From NCBI GenBank assembly GCA_001247695.2, contig LGRX02034712.1, forward strand, positions 31,328 to 95,327: a stretch of 64,000 nt of DNA, written 5' to 3'. Under the pieces are notes generated by a model. It made no database searches, was not told the DNA's origin, and was given only the letters and a program-made list of their open reading frames with translations. Position 1 is the first letter of the stretch; every line of letters starts with the position of its first letter. The translations under genes and the position numbers were made by a program. Source of the DNA: Cymbomonas tetramitiformis. Its lineage: Eukaryota > Chlorophyta > Pyramimonadophyceae > Pyramimonadales > Pyramimonadaceae. Below, piece after piece: positions 38,891 to 50,530 of the stretch.

Positions 38891-38937
38891 TTAAAGTTTC
38901 ACGGAAGTGTCGTTAGTTAATGTTGTTTTTGTTGCAG

Positions 38938-41900
38938 GGTTAGTTCCTTCGATGCCTCCGAGGGTTCTTGCGATGTCGCAAGTTCACTCTCTTCGGAGGC
39001 ATCTCGACCTCGCTTGATTGTTGATGGCTCATCCGATGAAGAGTCCGACGCATGCCAACCCATGCCGAGGTTGGGTTGGTACAACTGTTCCGATCCGGAT
39101 GTTGCGCGAAGGAGACGGAAGAACAAGTTAGATGCCGAACGTGCGGCCAAGAAACGAAAGTTGCAAGTACACGAATGGATGTTAGATTGCCAGTGGTGGT
39201 TTACTTAGAGTACAAAAACATATTTTTTAAGTATAATTTAGACTCTTGCTCGTGTTGGTCTGTTTTTGCTTTTGCAGTTACAAGTATATTTGCATTGATG
39301 GCCATGGCCGTCACGCATTCTACACCGAGGCTTGGGCTAACGGCTGCACACTTCGTCGTGCAAGTGTAAAGCCCAAGGACAAGATGTTTGAAGTTCATGG
39401 CGCAAACATCCTCGATGGGGATCTCACTAGCAACGAGATCACCACGTTGGCAGTGGCAAAGATCCACGTCAACGACAAGGGCGCGAAGGAGCGTACCTTT
39501 TTTCAAGAACTTAGCATGTCCAATTAAGTGTCTTCTTATAACTTCATAGTTTCACTCAAAATATTTCTGACCTTCAAAAAGCCCTTTATTTTGCGGACAC
39601 ATAATTATTTTACCTTCGAACTTGACCTTTATTTCTGTCCTATAAAATTCACCTACACGAAAACATTGTTTTTTTAGGTGGAACATCCTTGCTCAACAAA
39701 AGGCCAATAAAAAGAAGAAGGTCAAGTCCACCGAGCTCCTTGCTCTGTTTGAGAGCCCGGATTTCGACCAGAGGTTTTTCCAGCGACTCTTGAAGATTGT
39801 AGAGTACTTATCCGACAAGGAGGAGATCGAGGGAATCATCCGTACCTGCTGTAACACTCTTAGTAAAGGGTGCTGCTTGAACCTCGAGTCACTGTACCTC
39901 AACAAAGAACTAGAAAGGCTCTCCCTGTCAATGCAGCTGCAAGCTTTCAAAGAGTGCGAACTTAGTTTGCCCTTTGTGGAGAACACGCCTTCGGGCGGCG
40001 TGAGGAAGTTCTCTGACTCGGGCAAGCTGAAGGCCATTGACGCAAGTGTTGCGCGTCCTACCAGGATCATCACCTCTCCCCGCTCGTTCACTGATTGCTG
40101 CACATTCCTTTGGACGAGAGCCCAAGTTGTTTTGCACATCGCAAACATGGGCGGGCAAGCAACGGACACCGAGAAAGCCACGCAATGGCTTGATAGCTTG
40201 CAGGCCGGGAAACAGGATGCTACTTTGCTTGGAGAGGTACGTTACTTGTCTATTTCATTTGTTGCTTTATATTTTTGCTTGGAGACATGGCTTTTACATC
40301 CTTCGGTTATTTTTTCAGTACGATGGGGTGAAGGCACCTTCAGCTCCAAATGCCGGGCGCCTGGTGGGGAAGGAGGACATCTTTGTGAAGAAGGCCGTTA
40401 AGAAGTACATTGACTTCTGTCGTTGGAAAGAGAGAACCGAGGAGCGAACAGGGGGTACTTCCGAAGGGGGAGATGATGACCTTTCCCAAGGTGATGTTGA
40501 AGGTGAAGAAGAAGGGGAAGAAGGGGAAGAAGAAGAGGACGAACTTCATGAAGACGATTTCAACATCACGGATGAAGAAGACGAGGAGCGAGATGCCCGT
40601 CTCGAGAGGCAAGAGAAGCGAAAGCTCGTTGAGGAGTTCGACGAGAGGGAGAGGACCCTATCGAAGAAGGCCAAGAGAGACCCAACTTTCCTCGAAGAAA
40701 AGTAAGTTTCTTGCCCACAATTCTTGAAGTACCCGTGACACAGAAAGTCTGATTGAAGTAGTGCTCGTGTCACAGAGAGGCAATGGATAAATTGGGAGCT
40801 GAACTGGAAGATGCCGAAGCCAACGACAAGGAGGCGGCGGAAAAGCTTGCTAGGAAGAAGGAGGAGAAATTGCAAGAGCTAGAGGCGGAGAAAGCGGCAC
40901 GGAAGTTGGCCAAAGAGACCCAGCGGCGGGAAAGCATTGCATCGGAAGAAGTCATGGAAGAAGCGGAGCCTGGCCAGCCGCTTGATTTGGCAACGGCTAA
41001 AGACCAAGACGTGCTGCAACCCAATGGAGGAGTGTTCCGAAATGACCAGGAGATTGTGTGTTGGCAGTCCGTGGAAATTATGTCTTTCATTTCGGAACGG
41101 TCGGACGTCCCTCGAATACGAGCAGAACTATTTCGTGTACGTCCTACTCCAGTCGACATCTGACATCATCAAGGATTATGGTGGCCAAAGGAAGAAGCGC
41201 GCGAACGCGGGAGAACCGGAGAAGAGAATGTATTTCTGTTTGAGGAAGCACAAGCTGGCGGGCGCCGTGCAAGATCCCGTTGTTCTTACGTCGAAAGTAA
41301 TGATTGGTGGAGGTAAGTTGCTTGATGTGTAGTCTACCTGTTTAATGATGCACTCTTACATTTATATCCCCTGTTGAATACGGGACACCGGACTGAAACA
41401 GGTGTCCCCATGCTGACGTTGATCCTTGGAACGTACGAAGAGGTTGGCGCCACATTGCACGCCACTCTGATGGAGGGTGTTGGAGTTGCCGCCATCATCA
41501 CGGATGTGCCGTGGGGAGATGAAAAGGAGACATCGTACAACACGAAGGTTGACTGGGGAGCAGCCATGCGCGCGGTGAGTGTGGTGTTTGATGCGAACAA
41601 GGATCTAGAGGAGGAGAACAAGAAACGGGATCTGGGAAAAGCTGATGGAGACACAATAATGTTCGCGATGGGTGACATCACGGCACTGAATGCAATCCAC
41701 CAAGAAGCTGTGAAAACTAAGTTGAAGGTAGGATGGTCACCTTTTCTTTTGCTCTATTTAAATGTGAATATTGGTTAACTTAGTAGAAGAAGCTTTTTTG
41801 TGATGATTGGCGTAGGTATATAAAAACATGCCTGGATTTGTTAAGCTTGATGGGAACCGCATGACGGAGGTGAAAGGCAATACGCCTATCGCCTCTGGAC

Positions 41901-42544
41901 ATCTCTACAACACACTGGCACGCTATTTGAACAAGCCCAAGTTCGACTACAAGAAGCAAGTGGAGTTGAAGTCGGAAAAGTTGAAGGAGGAAACGGGCAT
42001 CACCCATCTCACCAACTTCTACTGTGGCAACGTGCGTGGCCCACTTTCCCTTCACGAGTGGGATGTGGCCGAGAACCTGCTGGAGGCAAACCTGACGAAG
42101 CTCATTGAGGAGGGCAAGTGCGGTTATACTCTGAGCAAAGCCTTGAACGTGTACTCGGGTAAGCTCTGGAACGAGTTCATTGAATACGGAAAGTCGTTTC
42201 AGGCCCTTCACTCGCAGAAAGTGTTCAAGCATTGCTGCTACACTACGGGGTGCGTGGCATTGGACACGATCTGCGAGACCAACAAGGAAACGTTGGTTGT
42301 GGGACAGAAGTCCATTCCTTTGTGCGAGTACCTGGTGGAACGGTACACAAGTGTCCTGGGACAGGTGGTGATGGATCCCTTCATGGGTCCCGGTAGTTGC
42401 GGAGTGGCGGCGATTCGGAAGGGAAGATGCTTCTACGGGTTTGAGCAGAAACAAACCAACTTTTTTGCAGCCCTGTTACACCTCTCCCATGCCGTGCAGT
42501 CTTACGTGGACGGCACTAACGAGGAGGAATACTCTCCACCTTAG
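38938..42544 (+). CDS. N4/N6-type DNA methyltransferase-like protein, seven-exon gene (5' end missing)
   Basis: Exons by my reading: 38938-39192, 39278-39517, 39678-40236, 40319-40701, 40776-41312, 41402-41727 and 41816-42544 (stop TAG). All introns are short, GT-AG, and the phases agree. The N-terminal half is unrecognised. An acidic, then Lys/Glu-rich coiled-coil region follows (exons 4-5). The C-terminal third has ITDVPWGDE, in the place of the catalytic DPPY/W, and DPFMGPGSCGVAAIRKGRCFYGFEQ-like residues at about 42370-42447. That is the S-adenosylmethionine motif, set after the catalytic one as in beta-class N4/N6 methyltransferases (PF01555-type). DVPW instead of DPPW is unusual. An apparent one-base frameshift lies between about 41070 and 41110 in exon 5. 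The start exon is upstream of the 136-bp repeats and was not found. DNA N6-adenine or N4-cytosine methylation is inferred from the fold only. Confidence 0.75.
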
Positions 42545-43643
42545 GCCCCCTTGGGGTAGCTGGCTAGGTAGATGCGGATGTTACGTTTAGTACGCACAGA
42601 TAGCTCACAGGTTAGGTTCATGGTTAAGGTGGGAACGTGCAAGCGGGAAGGTCCCAAAGGATGAAGAGCTAGGTTTCTGGTTTTTGCCGCAGCATTAGTA
42701 GTTGCTTCCATGAAATGGGCCAGCCGAGTGTGTAGGAACAATGAACTTGAATGAACATGATGTAATCTATAATTGTATTAGCCACCGACCGCCCTGCATC
42801 AAGAGTCTTGGTGCAGGCCTCGGGAAGAATTAGTAACGATGGGGGGAAAAATCAGTTTCCTTTTTATGGTTGCACGTGTCATCCTGAAACTTATGAAAGC
42901 CAGCATTCGAATTAAGGCAATTGTGCATCCCAAAAGGACAACCGTAATGACGCAACCTTCAAAGTGGAGTTCATAAAATTCCTCTCATTAAGAGTATGTC
43001 CAAAAATGACAAACTCGGGTCCTCGTAACCTCGTTACCTCGTTACTTGAGTTTGGTGGATTTCATCGGACATATGGGAGTCCTTGGACTCCATCCTTTGA
43101 TACCCGTGCGTGCAACATGATGGAAGACATAATATCGTACCTTATGCAATGAAATGGGATTTTCGAAAACCGGGTCTGAATGTTTGCTGCGCGGGAAATA
43201 TACCACTGATATTCAAAATATAAACCGACGGGGTGACCGCCGGCTTATCAGTGATCGCCGCGATCGCGCATTTCGCTTGTCGCGATCTTGCCGCTTCGCA
43301 TCGCGTACACAACTGGTGGGAATCGCTTACACGATCTGTCCCACTGTTTCGCTATTTTTTGAAAATGTTGGGACAAGTTTCAACCATCAAGAAAGCAGTC
43401 GCGATCAAGATATATAATTGCGAAAAAGTTGTATGCTAGTCACTTTGACGGTTTATTGTTGAAGCGACGATCGTTTGCGCCTGCCTGTATGGCTTGTGCG
43501 TGTGCACTGATGGTACATATATAGCGAACAGTGCTATGTCGATATGCGGAACGTCGCGGCATAGTACCTTACGCAAGCGACTGCTTGATTAGGCAATGTT
43601 TCACAGTTTCTATACCCTATTGACCAAAGTTTTATTGGTACTA
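42545..43643. other. 3' flank and intergenic DNA
   Basis: I see no gene. Direct sequence features are modest: a GCGATCGC-rich segment near 43250-43330. The stretch ends at the target site ACTA of TIR element 3. Confidence 0.45.
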
Positions 43644-44291
43644 TGCCTATTACCCGCAGCTTAAGGTGGCTTAAGCCACCTTAACTTGAAGGGCTCATTG
43701 GGGCTTCCTCGGCGGTGCTTTCAAAATTTGGAGACCTATGTCGTCAAGATCTTGAGCTGCTCTTTCTGCAGTGTCTTATCAAAAGTTTGATCTGAGTTCA
43801 TCTTGACCCTCAAAATCTCGGTTGAAGTAGGGTGGGTATTTCCCAATTTTCCTTAAGATGGCTTAAGCCACCTTAAGCCAATTAGCTCACGGGGACTTCC
43901 TCGCAGGCGCTTTTCAAAATGTGGAGACCTATGATGTCAAGATCTCGAGCTGCTCTTTCTGCAGTGTGTTGCCAAAAGTTTGATCCGAGGTCATCTTGAC
44001 CCTCAAAATCTCGGTTGAAGTAGCATGGGTATGCAAAAACCGGAAAAAAATCGCTCAAAATTCACTAAATGTTGCACCCTCTTGGATACTTCCCAAAATT
44101 GCTCACCGGGAACTTGGGCTCGCCGAATAGTGCATATAGTGTCTAAAAGAAGACATTGTCGCCGTCATTTTGAGCTAAAAAATCTAGTTTCCGGTACCGA
44201 TAGCTCCCGCAATAATTGAAAACGTTAAGGTGGCTTAAGCCACCCTAAATCGCTGTTAGGGTGGCTTAAGCCACCCGAAGGGTAATAGCCA
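43644..44291. mobile_element. non-autonomous TIR DNA element 3 (648 bp)
   Basis: The ends are TGCCTATTACCC and TGGCTATTACCC (inverted, 11 of 12 match), with a 4-bp duplication ACTA at 43640-43643 and 44292-44295. The perfect 16-bp palindrome GGTGGCTTAAGCCACC lies at 43665-43680, 44229-44244 and 44260-44275, with a variant near 43858. A segment of about 180 bp containing GAGACCTATG is duplicated 193 bp apart. No transposase is encoded. The ends resemble TIR element 1. Confidence 0.88.
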
Positions 44292-44295
44292 ACTA

Positions 44296-46451
44296 CTGTG
44301 TGGTTTGCTCATGGGCTGTCCACGCGCATGCAGCAATGCGCATGTGCTGCCTGCGTGCGATAACGATAGATTATGTGACACATCAGCAAATATCGTCGTC
44401 TACCCCGTTGTCGCGACGTGCGGGACGCATCCTGCAATGGGCGAGAAAATAAGCATTCGAAGATGTCAATTTGTCGTTGATGGTATGCCCGCTTATTGTT
44501 ACGATATCGCGTGACTCGACCGAGCGTGTATACAATATTCACGAGCGTGCTTCGTTCTGCGACTACCTTCGCCATATAGTGCTCGCAATTATACCTACGC
44601 GTCCCACCACTGCTCGTCGCAATCAGAATGCATGCTCTAATATTTTGTGTGACTATTTGTGTGGCGGCGCAGGTATCGCTAGGGTAATGATGGAGGTCGA
44701 AACCAAATTCATGACGGGATTTATAGAGAGCAGTATACACGCGTAGTTCGAGCTGTGATGCAGCTTTATTACCGCGTTACGGGCTAGAGTATTGTGAGGG
44801 CAGCAACGCATGCCAATATTAATATTACCATATGTGGGGTGCGGCAGTCAGCCATATTTTCATCAGCGTTGTTTTCAGTATTTACTCCGCTCCATGATAA
44901 ACAAATAAGCAATAACATATAGTGCAAAACCAGGTATGGCTGTGCACAACTCGTGTGAGAATGTGGTAAATATGCATGAGTTTGTATGTGTATGAGCGTG
45001 TCATGTGCGTAGTGTGCAGGCACAAAAGAGTGCATTGACCAACGAGACATACTCACGCAGCTTTCACGATGGAATATACGCGGTACGTGTGTGCTGTCGA
45101 TGCTTGTAACGTGCACCCAAGGATAGTGACGATGGTGCTATCATTACACTCATCCAACAAAGTGCGATCTCGTGCATACATAATAATAACACTGCGGTGT
45201 TTGCATACGTGTGTGTTATCCACGAAACAGTCATCGCCATCTACGCACTGATTAATTTGTAGTGTTTGTTTGCAGCATAAATACACCGCACACGCACGCA
45301 CACGCATACATCATCTATCATATATTATATATCACACACACACACACACACACACAAACTTGACAGTCATCAGCACCACGTGCTCAAAGAATGGAGGAGG
45401 GCGATGTCCACATAGTTTGAAATTTATTTGTGGCTTGGGTTCAACCCCCAACGTTCTGCCTAACTAGATAAACATTGTTTCGTTGTGCAAGCAGTCTCAT
45501 GGTTTCGACATGCTTATTTTTCAATAGTGTATATATATATATATATATACATATATAGGATGTACATGTGTGCACCCATGCGCGCAATATATAATGTGGG
45601 TTCATGTCGGTGTGAATATTTATTCATCCACAGTAATACGCACGCACACTGCACGTCGGCACGCGAAACCCGCTCACAAAGACCGACCTTTCATCGCGAA
45701 TCCCAGTGTATATGAAAAACATGCGGCAACAGGGCAGGGCATCGGCCGTGACTAGATGCTACACACACACACACACACACCAGGAGAAAAAAGAAAGTGT
45801 GACAACTGCCGTTCCGTTTGTGCGCCATGTTATTTGTGCGCATCCAATGTTGCAAATCACAATACCCTGCATCAATGATGCATGCATGCAAGTCGTATGA
45901 TGCAGAAAAATGCTTTAGTTTGTACGGTGTATATATGTAATATCTTGGAACGGCTCCGCCTTCTTTCTGCATGATTCGTTTGCTTATTGCATCCGCTTGG
46001 ATGGTGGTGCGCTGGATTAATCATTTGGATGGTGCATCTTATGTCGTTCATTTAATATGAGTGTGTGCATGATTCGGTGCATGCGCGCGTGTGTAAATCG
46101 TGTGTGCATGCATGTGTGCGTGTGCGTGTGCGTGTACGTGTGCGTGTACGTGTGCATGCGTGGACAGTGATTGATAAATTTGCATGTGTGCATGCCTGCA
46201 TATCATCTTTAAATTACCCCATGCACTCGCGCACACATCGCACACAACACAACATGCACGCGTGCACGTGCGCGTGCTTTCTCTATATTTTGTCTCCCCC
46301 ACCACACACACGCACACACACACACATGTGCGCATGTGTGCTAGTGCACAACACTAAGCACTGAGCACTGAGCACTAACTAAGCACACACACATAAAATA
46401 GTAAGCACAAACACACGCACACACGTATGAAAGCGTGCCACACCGCACCGT
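44296..46451. other. intergenic DNA with AC/GT microsatellites
   Basis: There is no gene I can support. CA repeats lie near 45333-45356, 45763-45781 and 46300-46326, a TA repeat near 45529-45555, and GTGCGTGTACGTG-type repeats near 46100-46160. Many short frames here are by-products of these repeats. Confidence 0.5.
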
Positions 46452-46820
46452 ATGGTTGACACAATATCTGATGCTCAATCAAGAGCTACTGAGATGAACA
46501 AACGTTGCGGCGCTGTAAACACACCAATCTGTCTCGATTTACCATGTGATCCATCTACGATCGGCACTCCATCACCCCACCACACACTTCCCTCCAAGAC
46601 AACAACGACACGGACACCATCCAGATCGAAGCGGAGTAATGTAAACCTAGCGAATATTCCATGTATGGTGTGTAGCACCGCAGATGGTCCACCAAACAAG
46701 ATGCTCGTGTGCGACACACGCTCATGTCTTGGGAGCCTGCATTTCAAATGTTGTTCCCCCCCACTAAAGCATTTGCCACGAGGAGACTGGTACTGCCCTA
46801 AATGTATACCAGAAGAGTAA
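46452..46820 (+). CDS. small PHD-finger protein
   Basis: This 122-residue ORF runs from ATG 46452 to TAA. The last ~55 residues form a PHD finger with the C4HC3 order: CMVC, then VCDTRSC, HFKC, and WYCPKC. The central CD...HF pattern and final PxGDWYCPKC are typical of histone-tail-reading PHD fingers. The N-terminal half is Ser/Thr-rich and basic, with a TPSRSKRS stretch. It could be a complete small protein or the last exon of a larger chromatin regulator. No intron signals were needed to keep the frame. Confidence 0.65.
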   Translation: MVDTISDAQSRATEMNKRCGAVNTPICLDLPCDPSTIGTPSPHHTLPSKTTTTRTPSRSKRSNVNLANIPCMVCSTADGPPNKMLVCDTRSCLGSLHFKCCSPPLKHLPRGDWYCPKCIPEE

Positions 46821-48524
46821 CTCCGCAGCCAAGGTCATTTATTGTTGGCTCAAGCTTATCAGTTGACTCTTCAATATGCCGTCGCCAGAGAATTGTTCAC
46901 GTTAGCATGCAAGGTCACTCCATTTATTATTCACAATTGTTGCAGACATGTTTCATTAGCCATTCTTAGTAATGATTATCAGCAAGGACATTCTAGTACG
47001 TGATTGATTGAAACCCATTAACACCACCACTACTACTTTGCATACGCGCACCGCTCAGCGCACTCATATACTCAATGCGATACCTACATACCCTCCGGCA
47101 CGCTTTCACCGTGTGCACGTGCCTCAAAAGTCGCTGCCTACGAATGTTTTGCGGAAGCTCTAATGCCAAGTACAATCATATAAAAGTGTAATTTGACTGC
47201 AGGGTACCATAGCCCTCTCTTTCCTGGGACATGTAGATCGAAGCATGTGGCTGTTACATATGTAACCCTAAGTTGTCCCCCAAAATACGGACCCAAATGT
47301 CAGCATGTAGTGCACCTTTCATCATGCATATTGCAAAGCCCCTCCCCAATAAACCGACGGCGTGACCATCTAAGGATTTGCCATTTATTTAGGTGACTTG
47401 ACGCAATGTATATTCAGGTGTCGACATGTCCCACAATGCATGCACGTTAGTCCACAAAGTAAAATGCAAGCAAAACCCTAACTTTTGGCAAGAGTTCTCA
47501 AAATCTCACTGCCCAACTGGATATTATTTGTTGTATAAGCCGAGCAGGTGACCAACAACATTTGTAAAAGCGCTAAGAATGGGATTTGATCATCGACAAA
47601 AGTTTTATCCGACCCTGTGCATTTTGCATAACAAATAAAAAGAAGCTGAAATTTCTGTACTTTCCTACATCGGTGCATGCATATTAGTGCTTCATAACTC
47701 GAGTTGTGACAAAAGATAACCCGACAAAGTGACACTTTAAAAGCCATTATGTCCCAAAAAGCATTTCTAAGCATTTGGCACAAATTGCACAGGGGTCAAA
47801 ATTCGTCCCATTTCATTGCATAAGGTACTATACATATATTAGTCAAGCCAAACATCGGAAACAGTCAGACGCCGCAGAAACGAAGGCTAAGATGAGATAA
47901 TAAAATAACTTGGGTGTTTTATTAGCTTGTCGGAACTGCGGAAAGATGACCGCTGACGTGGCACCTCGAGGCGAGGGGTGACAAAAGAGGATCCACTACC
48001 CCTCTCAGTGTGTGTGGGGGGGGAGTGGTATCCCCATGTTGACACCACCTATATCCCCTAGGTATCGCCTCAAGAGGTCAGGGTTTCCCATTATTATCAT
48101 GCCTATAGCCGCCCTTTCCCATGCAATCATGTGTTCGTGTTCCCAAGCTTCTCGTGAGGCATTTCCATGGTCAGTGTGCATCTTGCTCCACCAGTTTTTA
48201 CTTGTTTTCAACATAGCATAGTTTCCCTTGTTACGTGTTACATCCATGCGTTGCCTTCCCTCGGCTGTAATATCGTTAATTTGGGCATCCTGCTTTTGCA
48301 TGTAGTTTCGTACATACCCTCGGGTTATATTCCCCAAATATTTCGGCACTGTGTCCTTTTTTTATTATGAAATTTCGGTTTTTTACGAATTGTACATAGT
48401 ACAATTCGCTAAAGTTCTAATGTTGTCCGTTCTTATTTATTTTTTTCCATACTGGCTTGTGCCACCTTTTCTGGCCATTGTGTGAAATATCTCTGTGTAG
48501 TTTTGCCCTTATATACATTTATTT
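46821..48524. other. intergenic DNA left of element D
   Basis: Mostly AT-rich with no recognised repeats. One minus-strand frame, described separately (48005-48349), is the only coding candidate. Sequence just left of 48525 (TATTT) would be one copy of the target site of element D. Confidence 0.45.
48005..48349 (-). CDS. hypothetical protein fragment
   Basis: I do not recognise it. The 114-residue frame reads like a protein rather than noise (NWWSKMHTDHGNASREAWEH, then GNPDLLRRYLGDIGGVNMGI) and contains several Trp and Met. It may be a leftover exon or transposon piece. Confidence 0.25.
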   Translation of the reverse strand: MPKYLGNITRGYVRNYMQKQDAQINDITAEGRQRMDVTRNKGNYAMLKTSKNWWSKMHTDHGNASREAWEHEHMIAWERAAIGMIIMGNPDLLRRYLGDIGGVNMGIPLPPHTH

Positions 48525-49821
48525 TGTACCAGGCACACTCCTGATAACTTAAACATATTTCTTTCTTTATTTTTCTTCCTTTCCTTTATCTTCTTTCTTT
48601 TCTTTTTATGTTTTCTGCTGTTTTTGGTGTGTAATATTAACTTCACAGTCTTATATTCCACTATTTTATTGCATGACAAACTCTGGCCTCTAGCCTAGAA
48701 TTACAATCACTTTTCCGATATAATGTCTGGTCTCAAACCTAATACATCTATATCCTTATGTTCAGTCTTGGCATACAGCCTAATACTAACATGTGAAACT
48801 TGTCCTTAATTCATTCTCTTGATCAACACTAACTGAGGTCCACTTTTCCAAGCTTCCCTTTCAACATGTTGCTCTCTAACAATCACTAGCAGGATTCCTG
48901 TATTGACATCTGCCATCGACCAATCATGTGCACATATATGCCTGATTCTGGTACTCCTCCACCAATCATCAGGCAGATCACGATATTGCCATTGCAGATC
49001 TTTCTGGAATCCACCAGATCCTCAATATAATTATTGTCATTGCAGATCTTCTCCTGAATTCTGCCTTGCCATCAATTATTTCTTCATACAGCTGTGACCG
49101 GCATGCAACAAGGCCCTTGCAGCATGCAACCACCCGTCACCAGCATGCAACCTGGCATATGTAGCATGCAACCTGGTCTCTGTCGCATGCAACCTGGCCT
49201 CTGTGGCATGCAACCAGACATCTGTAGCATGCAACCTGGCCTCCGTGGCATGCAGCCTGGCGTATGTAGCATGCAACCTGCATCTGTAGCATGCAACCTG
49301 GCCTCTGTCGCATGCAACCTGGCCCCTGTGGCATGCAACCCGACATCTGTCGCATGCAACCTGGCCTCTGTCGCATGCAACCTGGCCTCTGTGGCATGCA
49401 ACCCGACATCTGTCGCATGCAACCTGGCCTCTGTGGCATGCAACCTGGCCTCTGTAGCATGTGACATCTGTAGCATGCAACTTGGCCTCTGTGGCATGCA
49501 ACCCGACATCTGTAGCATGCAACCTGGCCTCCGTGGCATGCAACCTGGCCTCTGTAGCATGCAACCAGACATCTGTAGCATGCAACCTGGCCTCCGTGGC
49601 ATGCAACCGGGCCTCTGTAGCATGCAACCTGACATCTGTAGCATGCAACCTGGCCTCCGTGGCATGCAACCGGGCATCTGTAGCATGCAACCAGGCATCT
49701 GTGGCATGCAACCAGGCATACGCAGCATGCAACCAGGCATCTGTATCATGCAACCACTCGTCGGCAGCATGCAACCAGATCTCTGTAGCATGCAACCCCG
49801 CTGCTCGTACCTCCCGGTACA
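48525..49821 (-). repeat. 3' LTR of element D (about 1.3 kb)
   Basis: On the plus strand it starts TGTACCAGGCACACTCC, the same as 63701 onward. The inner end is set by TGTACCGGGAGG (minus strand), next to the polypurine tract. It includes a long array of 21-bp units (49095-49800). The inner limit is inferred from the tract and the analogous C end. Confidence 0.75.
49095..49800. repeat. 21-bp repeat array with GCATGC core in the LTR of D
   Basis: More than thirty units of about 21 bp each carry GCATGCAAC. The spacers vary (CTGGCCTCTGT, CAGACATCTGT, CTGGCCTCCGT). GCATGC is palindromic. Frames of over 200 codons on both strands here only reflect the 7-codon period and are not genes. Confidence 0.92.
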
Positions 49822-49840
49822 ACTCCTCCCCCCTCAAGAG
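49822..49840 (-). other. polypurine tract of element D
   Basis: On the minus strand CTTGAGGGGGGAGGAGT abuts the LTR start TGTACCGGGAGG. It marks where plus-strand DNA synthesis would begin. Confidence 0.65.
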
Positions 49841-49872
49841 CGGCCTATCTCCCGATGCCGCTCCCGGTGTCT

Positions 49873-50530
49873 TCAGGTATCAAGCTCCCCGAATTGAAGA
49901 TGGTGGAAGAGATGACGCAGTAACGGAGCTGGTACGGGGTACACGGCGTGAGCATCTCGCGCCCCTGGTTGCTGTGAAGACGATGGTCCAAGCTGAGCAG
50001 TCTCAGGGTGCCCTCCGGTGGCCCATTTACATGCGCAAGGTGTCCGCGAGGTACACTCCAGCAATGGCGTTGGTGGAGGTGAGCTAGTCCAGATACATGT
50101 CGGCTTACGATATCGCTCTCCATACTTACAGTAGGTGCAAAAAAGAGGTTGTGGCAGTTTACGAACCACTGACCGCAACCGCAGCGCATTCGGGTATCTT
50201 CCCTCAGGGTTTTCAAGAAACCAGTGCTTGGGCTTCAAGTACTCGATAGCATCCAGGGTGCATTTCACACTCTTGTCTGCTCCTTCCAGATCAGGAGGAT
50301 CTCCCGTAGTGCGCGCCTGACTGTACTGGGTGCATGGAGGGCTGGCCCAGATGACATCAAAGAATCCCGGTGGATACTGAGTGGGGTCCCAGTCCTCCAT
50401 TGATGCGAGATGGTTGGGTTGCCAGCGTGGGTCGTTGTCGAGCGTAACCACCGAGGCAGACGGGAAGCATTTGGCAAACTCCCTTTCCACCGATCCAGTT
50501 CCGCTGAACAACACCAAGATTCTCACTGGC
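49873..50530 (-). other. C5-cytosine methyltransferase domain of element D pol
   Basis: About residues 2053-2271 of the pol ORF. Motif I is ILVLFSGTGSVEREF, motif II VVTLDNDP, motif IV with the catalytic Cys WASPPCTQYSQ, motif VI WFLENPEG, and YRKPTCIWTSSPPP follows. The end has CTSRTPCACKWATGGHPETAQ. All catalytic residues I can check are present. It is close to the separate ORF of element C and sits right after the chromodomain, in one frame. Confidence 0.88.

Noticed and set aside
45260..46420. Several ORFs of 60-100 codons on both strands
   Set aside because: They consist of Thr-His, Val-Cys and similar runs from AC/GT microsatellites.
49095..49800. CRISPR array
   Set aside because: Units are 21 bp with the repeat core taking up much of the unit and similar spacers. 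There are no cas genes, and the context is a eukaryotic retrotransposon.
49094..50087. Plus and minus ORFs of 100-267 codons over the 21-bp array in the LTR of D
   Set aside because: The period is a multiple of three, so all frames stay open. The proteins are only heptad repeats such as GMQPGIC and have no independent support.
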